DNA from: DATDIC01 sp963764525
Lineage (GTDB): Bacteria; Pseudomonadota; Alphaproteobacteria; Acetobacterales; Acetobacteraceae
NCBI GenBank assembly: GCA_963764525.1
Contig: CAVXTC010000010.1
Span: forward strand, 62,001-126,000
DNA length: 64,000 nucleotides
Reading direction: 5' to 3'
Position 1 is the first letter of the stretch; each line of letters begins with the position of its first letter. The notes under the pieces are model-generated. The model made no database searches. It saw only the letters and a program-made list of their open reading frames with translations, and was not told the DNA's origin. Below are positions 26,226 through 34,935 of the stretch, in pieces. Made by a program: the position numbers and the translations under genes.

Positions 26226-27346
26226 GTGCGCTCCAATATCGACAGGCCGCGGTTGCGGTCGATCAGATAGATCAGCCCGCGGTCATCGATGCACAGATCG
26301 TTGCTGGAGGGCCGATCGGCGCCGGGCGCTGCATCCGGGACATGGAACGCGACCTGGCGCAGGCTGTGCGGGTTGCTGATATCGATGATGCGCAAGCCAC
26401 TGGCGAACCAGGCGGCGGCCACTTCGGTGCCGGGGATCGTCTCGATCGGCTGATGGCACCCGGTCATCAGCCGGCTCCGCTTGCCGACCAGTTCCGGCAC
26501 CTGGAAGCTGCCGACGGGGATTGGCCGCGTTTCGTCGGTGATGTTCATCATCCAGATGAACGCCGGCATGTCAGGCGACAGATCGGGCGACAGTGGCGCC
26601 ACATGTTCGTCTGCCACCAGCATCCAGCGCTGCCCGGCAATCGGCTGCTCCACCGGCACCACGCTGTGCGTCGGCCAGGCATAAGGCGGGCTGGTGTCGA
26701 TCGAGGACACCAGAAGCGGCCGGCGCATGTCGCTGATATCCAATATCACCGCGCCGCCATGCCAGTAACTGACATAAAGCCGGTCGCCGCGGCGGATAGG
26801 ATGGTGGCAGCGATGCGCGCGACCCTCCCATGTCGGCGTCTCGCCACCGGCGAGGTGCTGGCCCGGCATCCACCAGCGCCCGACCTCCTGTGGACGCGTC
26901 GGATCATCAAGGTCCAGGATCATCACCACGTTACCAACGTAACCCTCCAGCTCCGGAGAGATGTAGGCGAAACGCCCGTCGAACGTGAAGCGGTGCACGC
27001 CCATCCCCTGGCAGGCCCACCGCGCGATCTCACGCGGGGCGCGCGGGTTGGCGGCGTCGAAGATGCGCAGCCCGACGAAATCGCCGGTCGGTGGATCGCC
27101 GCCGTGGCGTTCCCGGTTGGCGATCATGATCCCGTTCGCGACGCGCACCTTGTGGGAATGCAAACCGGGTGGGATGTCGATCTCGGCGACTATGCGCGGA
27201 TGCGCCGGGTCGGCGATATCCACGACCGAGGTGCCGTGCGGCGCGGCCATGTGGCCGATGAACGCGAAGCGCCGATCGACCACCACTTGGCCGCCGCCGG
27301 CGCAATCGAGCCACGCCACCTGGCGGATGCCGTCGCTTTGGGCCAT
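26222..27346 (-). CDS. LVIVD-repeat (beta-propeller-like) protein
   Basis: 374 residues with repeated blades of the LVIVD type: GTSVVDIADPAHPRIVAEID, FVGLRIFDAANPRAPREIAR, VVMILDLDDPTRPQEVGRWW, GGAVILDISDMRRPLLVSSI and SGLRIIDISNPHSLRQVAFH. Start ATG 27346 has a strong AAAGGAGG site. No catalytic motif or signal peptide is visible. Its stop overlaps the start of the OYE-type oxidoreductase, so the two are produced together; the propeller may be an accessory or substrate-handling partner. Confidence 0.78.
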   Translation of the reverse strand: MAQSDGIRQVAWLDCAGGGQVVVDRRFAFIGHMAAPHGTSVVDIADPAHPRIVAEIDIPPGLHSHKVRVANGIMIANRERHGGDPPTGDFVGLRIFDAANPRAPREIARWACQGMGVHRFTFDGRFAYISPELEGYVGNVVMILDLDDPTRPQEVGRWWMPGQHLAGGETPTWEGRAHRCHHPIRRGDRLYVSYWHGGAVILDISDMRRPLLVSSIDTSPPYAWPTHSVVPVEQPIAGQRWMLVADEHVAPLSPDLSPDMPAFIWMMNITDETRPIPVGSFQVPELVGKRSRLMTGCHQPIETIPGTEVAAAWFASGLRIIDISNPHSLRQVAFHVPDAAPGADRPSSNDLCIDDRGLIYLIDRNRGLSILERT

Positions 27347-27474
27347 GTCGGCCTCCTTTCCGATCGCCTGAGGCGCGAGCATGCGGCTCCGAAGCCTGCA
27401 AGGCCAGCACGCGCAATCGCCAGGTTCACATGAAGAGCCACGGTGTTCGACCCGACGGCAGATAGTTTCCGCGA

Positions 27475-27838
27475 TTATCCGGGCACCATCTCCAGTCTCC
27501 GCCGCAGCTTCGCCACGGTATGGTCGAACGCACCGGGGTCGTCGAGCGCGCGGGCGAGTACCAATCGCTCCTTGGATGCCGGCCACCGTCTTCTCCGCGA
27601 GCGCGATAGCCTCGGTGTTGCCAAGCCGCGGCGAGAGCGCTGACCCAGCGCGCGAAATAACCCCGCACCGCGTCGGCGAACCGGTCGCGCCCGTCGCCGA
27701 GTGCCAACGCGCCGACCAGAAAGACGCGCCGTCCTGAGCGGAAGTAGCTCTCCAGCTCCCGGAGATGCTGCTCAACCGCGCCGGCAAATTGCTCTCCCGG
27801 GCCGTCTCTTCCCCGCGCCCCACGGTTTTCTAGGGCGA
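27475..27838 (-). pseudogene. TetR-family regulator remnant (C-terminal ligand domain only)
   Basis: Three frames in series read FAGAVEQHLRELESYFRSGR, VFLVGALALGDGRDRFADAV, then EAIALAEKTVAGIQGAI, then LVLARALDDPGAFDHTVAKL ending in TAA at 27475-27477. This is the C-terminal domain of a TetR regulator. The helix-turn-helix half is missing upstream, so the gene is truncated and frame-broken, hence inactive. It lies just upstream of the LVIVD operon. Confidence 0.65.
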
Positions 27839-27919
27839 CAACCGGCCCGGGCTGGTCTATGACGCAATCTTGACGTAAATCCCGTCGATCGTTCCTGTAA
27901 GCACAGGGTTGGGCCTGAG

Positions 27920-28687
27920 GTGAAGCCGCTTATTGGCATCAGTTGCTGCACCAAGCAGTTTGGCGTGTTCGGGATGCCGAACCACGCCGCGTCCGACACC
28001 TATATCCGCGCCACCGACCGGGTTGTGCATGGCGTGCCGGTCCTGATCCCGGCCAGCGGCACCGCGGCGGACGTGGAAACCCTGCTCGACCGGCTGGACG
28101 GCATTATCCTGACCGGCAGCCGCTCCAACGTAGAGCCGCGGCTGTATGGCGGGCCGCCGCACCCCGAGGGTGTGCACGAAGACCACGCCCGAGACGCCGC
28201 AACCTTGCCCCTGATCCGAGCGGCCGTGGCCCGCGGAATGCCAATTCTGGCGATCTGCCGCGGCTTTCAGGAGCTGAACGTCGCGCTTGGCGGCACCCTG
28301 CACCAGCGGCTGCAGGACCTGCCGGGACGGATCGACCATACCAGCGCGATGCAGCCCTCCGCCAAGGTGCGGACCGGCAAGGCGCACGCCATACGGGTGG
28401 TGCCGGGAAGCTGGCTGCACCGATTGGCCGGCGCGACCGAGATCGCGGTGAATTCGCTGCACAACCAGGGCATCGACCGGCTCGCGCCCGGGTTGGTGGC
28501 GGAAGGCACCGCGCCGGACGGCACGATCGAGGCGGTCCGGGTGGCGAATGCCCCGGGATTTGCCGTCGGCATGCAATGGCACCCGGAATACGACTTCCCG
28601 ACCGACGCGTTGTCCCGCCGCATCTTCGAAGCGTTCGGCGAAGCCGTGCGGCTCCGCACCAGGGTCGGAGCCGCGGCGGCGGATTGA
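27920..28687 (+). CDS. Class I glutamine-amidotransferase-type hydrolase (gamma-Glu-GABA hydrolase, PuuD-like)
   Basis: 255 residues of the peptidase C26 family. Catalytic text: nucleophile cysteine in PILAICRGFQELNVALGG, histidine and glutamate in GFAVGMQWHPEYDF, plus the substrate loop IILTGSRSNVEPRLYGG. PuuD releases GABA from gamma-glutamyl-GABA in putrescine breakdown, but relatives act on other gamma-glutamyl amides. Start is GTG 27920 (MKPLIGISCCTKQFG). It is a single gene with no putrescine genes nearby. Confidence 0.85.
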   Translation: MKPLIGISCCTKQFGVFGMPNHAASDTYIRATDRVVHGVPVLIPASGTAADVETLLDRLDGIILTGSRSNVEPRLYGGPPHPEGVHEDHARDAATLPLIRAAVARGMPILAICRGFQELNVALGGTLHQRLQDLPGRIDHTSAMQPSAKVRTGKAHAIRVVPGSWLHRLAGATEIAVNSLHNQGIDRLAPGLVAEGTAPDGTIEAVRVANAPGFAVGMQWHPEYDFPTDALSRRIFEAFGEAVRLRTRVGAAAAD

Positions 28688-28692
28688 TCCGG

Positions 28693-28900
28693 TCAGGCGG
28701 TCTGCAACCCGAGATACTCGGGCATGACGTCGAAGTCGCGGTCGTCATGCAGCAACGCGTGCCCGTGTGCGATACCAGACGCGCCAAGTTTGACGGCTCG
28801 GTTGGTTGGCAGGCCGGACAGCCCCATCGAGTCGGCCATCAGATCATCATCGGTTTCGATGATGGTTCTCAGCTCCCGATCCTGCGGAATTTGTGTATCA
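28693..28900 (-). pseudogene. VapC-like PIN toxin remnant
   Basis: The last 60 codons of a minus-strand frame read GIAHGHALLHDDRDFDVMPE, with a GLQTA end, closely like the C-terminal strand and acidic DRDF motif of VapC PIN-domain ribonucleases. The conserved N-terminal aspartate and middle glutamate of a complete PIN domain are not found upstream, so only the tail remains. Confidence 0.45.
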
Positions 28901-28918
28901 GCGCACCATATGCTGCAC

Positions 28919-29689
28919 ATGGCGTCCATTTGCATCACCCCAGACGAGACCCCGCTGGTGCTGGCATTCCTGCGCGGCGCCGACGATGCGCTGGTGCTCG
29001 GCCATCGCCTGTCCGAATGGTGCGGCCATGCGCCAACTCCGGAGGAAGACCTCGCGCTCGCCAATATCGCGCTCGACCAGATCGGTTTGGCACGCGCTCT
29101 GTACACCGAGGCCGGCGCGCTGAGCGGCCATACCGAGGACCAACTCGCCTACCTGCGGACCGACCGTCAGTATCGCAACTGCCTGCTGGTCGAGCAGCCG
29201 AATGGCGATTTTGCGCATACGATCATCAGACAGCTTCTCTACAGCGCCTTCGCCGACCCGTTCTGGCGGGCCGCGTGCGCTTCCACGAACCCGGCAATGG
29301 CGGCGATCGCGGCCAAGGCGGAAAAGGAATCCGCCTACCATCTGCGCCATGCCGCCGAGTGGGGAATCCGGCTCGGCGACGGCACCGCCGAAAGCCGCCG
29401 CCGCGCCGAAACCGCGCTGGACGCGCTCTGGCCATTCACCGCCGAGTTGTTCGAGGCAGATGATACCGTGGCAGTACTATTTGCAGCAGGCGTAATTCCG
29501 GATCCTGGAACAATCCACGCCGTCTGTAACCAAACTATAAACTCCGTCCTGGCGCGCGCCACGCTCGCCCGGCCGCCAGACGGCTGGATGCAGAGCGGCG
29601 GGCGTCGCGGACGCCATTCGGAGCATCTCGGGCATCTGTTGGCCGAGATGCAATCGCTGCACCGCAGCCACCCCGGGGCAAAATGGTGA
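28919..29689 (+). CDS. paaC: 1,2-phenylacetyl-CoA epoxidase structural subunit PaaC
   Basis: 256 residues resembling PaaC: ADDALVLGHRLSEWCGHAPT, EEDLALANIALDQIGLARAL, YLRTDRQYRNCLLVEQPNGD, AKAEKESAYHLRHAAEWGIR and the C-terminal RRGRHSEHLGHLLAEMQSLH. In the PaaABCE complex PaaC is the non-catalytic partner of PaaA. Here paaA and paaB are absent upstream; a VapC scrap and a hydrolase gene lie there instead. paaD follows with overlapping start. ATG 28919 or 28910 may start the protein. As found, it cannot make an epoxidase alone. Confidence 0.82.
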   Translation: MASICITPDETPLVLAFLRGADDALVLGHRLSEWCGHAPTPEEDLALANIALDQIGLARALYTEAGALSGHTEDQLAYLRTDRQYRNCLLVEQPNGDFAHTIIRQLLYSAFADPFWRAACASTNPAMAAIAAKAEKESAYHLRHAAEWGIRLGDGTAESRRRAETALDALWPFTAELFEADDTVAVLFAAGVIPDPGTIHAVCNQTINSVLARATLARPPDGWMQSGGRRGRHSEHLGHLLAEMQSLHRSHPGAKW

Positions 29690-30181
29690 GCGTGGTCGAT
29701 GACGCGCTGCGTCGGCGGGCCTGGGATGCCGCGGCCACGGTGGTGGATCCGGAGATACCGGCGCTGACCATCGTCGATCTCGGCATCCTGCGTGACCTGA
29801 CGGTGCGGGACGGCGTGGTGGAGGTCGCAATCACTCCCACCTATTCCGGCTGTCCGGCGATGAACATGATTGCAGTGGAGATAGAAACAGCGCTTGCGCG
29901 CGCCGGAGTGCCGGCGGCCCGGGTGCGCACGGTGATCTCGCCAGCCTGGACGACGGATTGGCTGACCGATGCGGCACGGACCAAATTGGCGTCCTGCGGC
30001 ATCGCTCCGCCGCCGCATGCCACGTCGCGCCGCGCCCTGTTCGGGGAGGCCTCGCCCGCCTGTCCGCGCTGCGGCAGTACCGGAGACGGAGCAGATCAGC
30101 GAGTTCGGCTCCACCGCCTGCAAGTCACTGCACCGATGCCGAACCTGCCGCGAACCATTCGACGCTTTCAAGTGTCATTAG
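29683..30181 (+). pseudogene. paaD: Phenylacetyl-CoA epoxidase maturation protein PaaD, one frame break
   Basis: The first frame from ATG 29683 gives a DUF59/MIP18 domain (TVVDPEIPALTIVDLGILRD; TPTYSGCPAMNMIAVEIETA) and the first zinc cysteines ACPRCGST. After an extra G near 30079-30081 a second frame supplies ETEQISEFGSTACKSLHRCR and TCREPFDAFKCH, ending at 30181. Together they make a full-length PaaD of about 165 residues. PaaD is thought to aid iron-cofactor assembly in PaaA. All conserved cysteines survive, so a base-calling error is as likely as real inactivation. ATG overlaps the paaC end. Confidence 0.75.
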
Positions 30182-30436
30182 TATCTCGGAACGACCGCCT
30201 GCCTCGCCAAGCGTGGCGTCAGCTGATCCCGCCATGCGCATTCATCGCCGCGATCCCAATCGGGAAGATGGCCCGGATCGACGCCGTCCCTGCAGCCTGG
30301 CGTGCCAGCCGTGGCTGCGGGCAAGACTGATGGCCCGTAGCGCGACTTAAAACGCTCCGGACAAGCGTGCGGAACAATCCAGAGGTCCCCGTCCTTGGCG
30401 CTCGTCAAAACCCGGCTGCCGCACTATCTTTCGAGC

Positions 30437-30643
30437 ATGAGTGAAGCGCACCCACAAACCGACAGCCTACCAGCGGAAACCCCAGAGGAACGCCGAGCCC
30501 GGCTGGCCTGGGAGGCGCAGGCGATCGAGGAGGCGCTGGAATCGGCGGATCGAGACGGGACGATCCCCCTCGACGAGGTGGTGGCCTGGGTCGAGAGTTG
30601 GAACACGCCGGACGAGCTTCCACCACCGGAGCCGCGGAAATAA
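30437..30643 (+). CDS. Small antitoxin-like protein of a type II TA pair
   Basis: 68 residues, acidic and helical: ETPEERRARLAWEAQAIEEA, then ALESADRDGTIPLDEVVAWV. The VVAWVESW end resembles antitoxins of RelB/ParD type whose partner is a ParE/RelE toxin, and such a toxin gene begins nine bases downstream. No DNA-binding motif is obvious. Product and pairing are inferred from context. Confidence 0.6.
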   Translation: MSEAHPQTDSLPAETPEERRARLAWEAQAIEEALESADRDGTIPLDEVVAWVESWNTPDELPPPEPRK

Positions 30644-30651
30644 CGCAGCGC

Positions 30652-30957
30652 GTGAGGCAAGTTCGCCTCTCGCGCAACGCGCGTGCGGATTTGTCCGGAA
30701 TCAGGCAATGGCAGCTTCAACCGGGATCAGGACCCGCCGCCAAGCGCCGGGTTCAGCGAATTCTCGCGGCCATGCGTGGGTTGGCCGATCATCCTTACGC
30801 CGGCGTACATGGCGAGTCTGCGGGCACACGGCGGTTGATAGTCGAAAGGCACGCGATCATGTACCGCGTGCATCCTGATACCGACCGAGAAATGACTGCG
30901 GGCGACGTGCTCGTACTGCGGGTGTTTGGACCAGGGCAGTCCCGCACCGTCCTGTAA
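30652..30957 (+). CDS. ParE/RelE-family toxin
   Basis: 101 residues with the ParE/RelE fold pattern: VRLSRNARADLSGIRQWQLQ, RVQRILAAMRGLADHPYAG, then RRLIVERHAIMYRVHPDTDR and DVLVLRVFGPGQSR. The start GTG 30652 follows the antitoxin stop closely. ParE toxins act on gyrase and RelE toxins on ribosome-bound mRNA; the subfamily cannot be fixed by eye. Confidence 0.7.
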   Translation: MRQVRLSRNARADLSGIRQWQLQPGSGPAAKRRVQRILAAMRGLADHPYAGVHGESAGTRRLIVERHAIMYRVHPDTDREMTAGDVLVLRVFGPGQSRTVL

Positions 30958-31179
30958 ATCAACGTCAACGAATTATGCTCCCGATAAAGTGCCGGCAAAT
31001 CGGCGGCCAATTCGGGATTGTTACGCCGGGTTGGGCGACACCAACCGAGATGCGATCTGTGTCGTTTCCATCAAGAGAAACCACCCGGAGGGAAGGGCGG
31101 ATGATCGCCTCCTACCAGGTGGCGGAACAACCAACTCTACCAACGCCATGCCCGGGTAAGTCACCAATGAAGTTGCAAA

Positions 31180-31815
31180 TCACAACGAAGGTTCCCCGCC
31201 GATCGCCCCGGCCACGGCGTCCCGCAACGCCGGCAGCACCTGTTCCGCGAACCACAGGTTGCGCCGCTGCCAGCCGACCGTGCGCCAGGACGGATGCGGC
31301 AGCGGGAAATACCGAGGCAGGAACTCTCGGAACCGTCGCACTCGATCCGTCATCGCACCCGACCCGAGGGCATCGGCTTGCGCATAACCGCCGATCAGCA
31401 AGGTCAGCCGGAGCTCCGGCATCAGTGCCAGCAGCCTGCGGCGCCACAGCGGTGCACATTCCGGCCGCGGCGGGGCATCGCCACCGCCCGGCAGCCGCCC
31501 GGGATAGCAGAAGCCCATCGGAACGATGGCGACGATACGGTGATCGTAGAACGCCTCTCGACCAAGGCCGAGCCAGTCGCGCAGCCGGTCGCCGGACTGA
31601 TCGTTCCAGGGGATACCGGTCTCGTGCACCCTGGTCCCCGGCGCCTGGCCGGCGATCAGCAGCCGCGCGGTCGATGACACCCGGAACACCGGCCGAGGTC
31701 CAAGCGGCAGGTCGGCGCAGGCACGGCAACGCCTGACTTCGGCTGCCAAGCGGTCGAGTGCGGCGGGGATAGCGGCTTCCGGCGTGGCAGACCCTCCCCG
31801 TAACCCCTCCCTCAA
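31180..31815 (-). CDS. Uracil-DNA glycosylase-like protein
   Basis: About 211 residues of the uracil-DNA glycosylase superfamily: LLIAGQAPGTRVHETGIPWN (motif 1 region), DQSGDRLRDWLGLGREAFYD, IVAIVPMGFCYPGRLPGG and the closing motif PLPHPSWRTVGWQRRNLWF. CRACADLPLG precedes the domain. The start is uncertain: TTG 31815 lies outside cysNC, while TTG 31878 would overlap the end of cysNC by 50 bases. It probably removes uracil or related bases, but the family contains paralogues of unknown activity. Confidence 0.72.
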   Translation of the reverse strand: MREGLRGGSATPEAAIPAALDRLAAEVRRCRACADLPLGPRPVFRVSSTARLLIAGQAPGTRVHETGIPWNDQSGDRLRDWLGLGREAFYDHRIVAIVPMGFCYPGRLPGGGDAPPRPECAPLWRRRLLALMPELRLTLLIGGYAQADALGSGAMTDRVRRFREFLPRYFPLPHPSWRTVGWQRRNLWFAEQVLPALRDAVAGAIGGEPSL

Positions 31816-31828
31816 GGCGGGATTTTCG

Positions 31829-33678
31829 TCAGGCCACGATGCCTCGGCGGCGCAGGTCCGCCACCACCGTTTCCGCAAGGGCCTCGGGCGGGGCTTCCAG
31901 GGTTTGCAGCCGGATTTCCGGGTTCAGCGGTTCCTCATACGGTGCATCCACGCCGGTGAAGTTGCGTATCTGGCCGGCATCCGCCTTCTGATACAGGCCT
32001 TTGGGATCTCGCCGGCGGCATTCATCGACCGGAGTATCGACGAATATCTCGAGGAATTCGCCGTCCTCCACGCAGTCGCGCGCCAGCCTGCGCTCCATCC
32101 GATAGGGCGAGATGAACGAGACCAGCACGATCATCCCGGCTTCCACGAACAGCTTGGAGACCTCGGCGATACGGCGGATGTTTTCCACCCGGTCGGCCTC
32201 GGTGAATCCCAGGTCGCGGTTCAGCCCGTGGCGCACATTGTCGCCGTCCAGGCACCATGGTATGCCGGCCTTCGGCGTGCAGGCGTTTTTCCACCAGGTT
32301 CGCGATGGTCGATTTGCCGGCGCCGGACAGGCCGGTGAACCACAGCACGGCCGGCTTCTGATGCTTGAGATCGGCGCGCGCCGCCTTATGCACGTCCAGC
32401 TCGTGCCAATAGATCGCGCTGCGGCCTGACAGGATTTCGTGATCAGGCCGGCGCCGACTGTGTTGCGGGTCAGCCGGTCGATCAGGATGAAACCACCCAG
32501 CTCCCGGCTGGAGGCATAGGGCTCGCACGGCATCGGCCGCGACAGCGACACGGTGACCAGGCCGATCTCGTTCAGGTGCAGTTCGCGCACCGGCTCTTCG
32601 GATGAGCGTGTCGATATCCAGCCGGCTGACGATTTCGGTGACGGTCGCAACCGCCAGGGTGGTGCCGAGCAGCAGCAGATAGGCGCGGCCGCGGAACAGC
32701 GGCGTTTCGTCCATCCAGACCACGCGGGCGCTGATCTGGTCGGCGGTTTCCGGCAGCGGCGTGGGCGCCGAGGACATCGCCGCGGGAGACGTCGATCTCC
32801 CGGTCCAGGACCAGGGTGACGGCCTGGCCCGGCAGCCGCATCCTCCAGGTCGCCGTCCATGGTGACGATACGGGCGATGCGTGCCTCGGTCCGCGACACG
32901 GTATTGGTGACGGCGCTGCCGACGCGCAAGGTGCCGCCGCAGACCGTTCCGGCATAGCCGCGGAACGTATGGTCGGGGCGGGCGACGAGCTGCACCGGCA
33001 GGCGGAACGGCCGGGTGCATGGCGGGGGCTCATCCGGCTCTGCTGTTTCGAGCGCGCGCAGAAGCGTGGGGCCGGCGTACCACGGCATGCGGGCGCTCGG
33101 GGCGGTGACGTTGTCGCCATCGCGCGCACAGACCGGGATGGCGGTGATCCGCAACGGCCCGAGCCTGTCTTGCAATGCTTCGAACGCGGCGACGATGGCG
33201 TCGAAGGTGGACTGATCGAAGCCGACCAGGTCCATCTTGTTGACGGCCAGCACGAGCCTGGCGGATGCCGAGCATGGTGGCGATCGCGGCGTGTCGACGG
33301 GTCTGCGCCAGCAGGCCGTTGCGTGCGTCCACCAGCAGAACGGCAAGATCCGCGGTGGAGGCGCCGGTGACCATGTTGCGGGTGTATTGCTGGTGCCCGG
33401 GCGTATCGGCCAGGATGAAGCGCCGCAGCGGCGTTTCGAAATAGCGGTAGGCGACGTCGATGGTGACGCCCTGCTCGCGCTCGGCTGCCAGGCCATCGAC
33501 CAGCAGCGCGTAATCGACACCGTTTTCGACCGTGCCGAAGCGGCGGCTGTCGCGCTCCAGGACGTGCCATGACATCGTCGGGGATGCTGCCGCATTCGAA
33601 CAGCAGGCGGCCGATCAGGGTGGATTTGCCGTCATCGACGCTGCCGCAGGTGAGCACGCGAAGGAGAGAGTCGGGCAT
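31829..33678 (-). pseudogene. cysNC: Bifunctional sulfate adenylyltransferase subunit 1 / APS kinase (CysNC), at least seven frame breaks
   Basis: Reading the three minus frames in turn rebuilds a CysN GTPase (SLLRVLTCGSVDDGKSTLIG; REQGVTIDVAYRYFETPLRR; FILADTPGHQQYTRNMVTGA; LVLAVNKMDLVGFDQ) and a C-terminal APS kinase (PAVLWFTGLSGAGKSTIANL; LDGDNVRHGLNRDLGFTEAD; FVDTPVDECRRRDPKGLYQK). It activates sulfate to PAPS with CysD. Frame order from the 5' end changes at least seven times, near 33565, 33270, 32855, 32780, 32595, 32430 and 32270, yet conserved text continues across each. This fits a run of base-call errors better than decay. It follows cysD. Confidence 0.82.
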
Positions 33679-34652
33679 CAGAAATATCCCTCGCGCTTCT
33701 TCTTTTCCATCGAGGAATCCTGGTCGAAATCGATCAGCCGGCCGGCGCGTTCTGAGATGCGGGTGTTGCTGCATTTCGGTGACGATATCTTCGATCGTGG
33801 CGGCAGTGGACAGCACGGCGGCGCTGAGCGGATAGCAGCCGAGCGAGCGGAAACGGACCATGCGGGGCACCGGGGTTTCGCCGGGCCGGAAGCGCATGCG
33901 GTCGTCATCAACCACGATCAGTGCGCCGTCGCGTTCGACGGTGGGGCGCATGGCGGCGAAATAGAGCGGCACGACATCGATGCCTTCGAACAGGATGTAG
34001 GTCCAGACGTCGAGCTCGGTCCAGTTGGACAGCGGGAAGACACGCAGCGTCTCGTCGGGGGCGAGCTGGCCGTTATAGAGGTGCCAGAGTTCCGGGCGCT
34101 GGCGCTTCGGGTCCCAGGAATGGCCGGGGCCGCGCACCGAGAAGACCCGTTCCTTGGCGCGCGAGCGTTCCTCGTCGCGGCGGGCACCGCCGATGGCGCA
34201 TCGTATTTGCCGGCGGTCAGCGCCTGCTTCAGCGCATCGGTTTTCATGATCTGGGTATAGGCGCCGCTGTCGTAGTCGAACGGGTTGACGTTCTGCTTCG
34301 CTGCCCGTCCGGGTTGGTGTGAACCCGCAGAGTCGAGCTTGTAACGCTCGGCGGTGGCGTTCGCGGAACGTGATCATGTCGCGGAACTTCCACGTCGTAT
34401 CGACGTGCAGCAGCGGAAACGGCGGCCTGGCGGGGATAGAACGCCTTGCGGGCGAGGTGCAGCAGGACCGAGCGAGTCCTTGCCGATGGAATAGAGCAGC
34501 ACCGGCGCGGTGGCCTGGGCCGCGACCTCCCGCAGGATGCGGATGCTTTCCGCTTCCAGCACGTCGAGGTGGGCGGGGCGTGCCGGCGCGGGTTTCGAAC
34601 CCGTTTGCCCATTCAGGCGGTCTCCGTTGTCGATCGCATGTCGCAATCGCAT
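33678..34652 (-). pseudogene. cysD: Sulfate adenylyltransferase subunit 2 (CysD), about seven frame breaks
   Basis: Pieces in different frames give an almost complete CysD: HLDVLEAESIRILREVAAQA with LLYSIGKDS (P-loop), SVLLHLARKAFYPRQ, PFPLLHVDTTWKFRDMITFR, LRVHTNPDG, MKTDALKQALTAGKYDA, AIGGARRDEERSRAKERVFS, FPLSNWTELDVWTYILFEGI and RISERAGRLIDFDQDSSMEK. CysD forms APS from ATP and sulfate with CysN. About seven frame changes occur within 900 bases without loss of conserved residues. Start near 34652 is uncertain. The cysD-cysNC order is normal for an assimilatory operon. Confidence 0.82.
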
Positions 34653-34935
34653 GTCGCAACCCTTGTCAGTGGTCCGTTCGCGCGGGAGCAGGACCACCGG
34701 CGATCGGCGTCCTGCTCCCGCTGAACGGCCGTCAGCGGGAAATCAGGGACGAACTCGTGGCAAACGGGCTTGCCCCGAGTTCCTGGCGGGCGTTGCCCCT
34801 CCCCGCGATATTGCTCTAATCGAATGAAATCCGTCTCGCAATCAGAAACCGTCAGTCTCGCCATCGAATTTTGGCGGGAGCCGCGCTGCCGGGATGCCGC
34901 GGACACTTCCTTATCCGGGCGGAGACGGGGAACGC

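Noticed and set aside
24960..26270. Long plus-strand open frame opposite the OYE-type gene
   Set aside because: Arg/His-rich text without motifs, typical antisense shadow of a high-GC gene.
28919..30181. Complete phenylacetate pathway
   Set aside because: paaA, paaB, paaE and ligase genes are absent from the window.
31829..34652. Programmed recoding in cysD and cysNC
   Set aside because: At least fourteen changes of frame in both directions with no slippery site shared between them cannot be programmed; error or decay is required.
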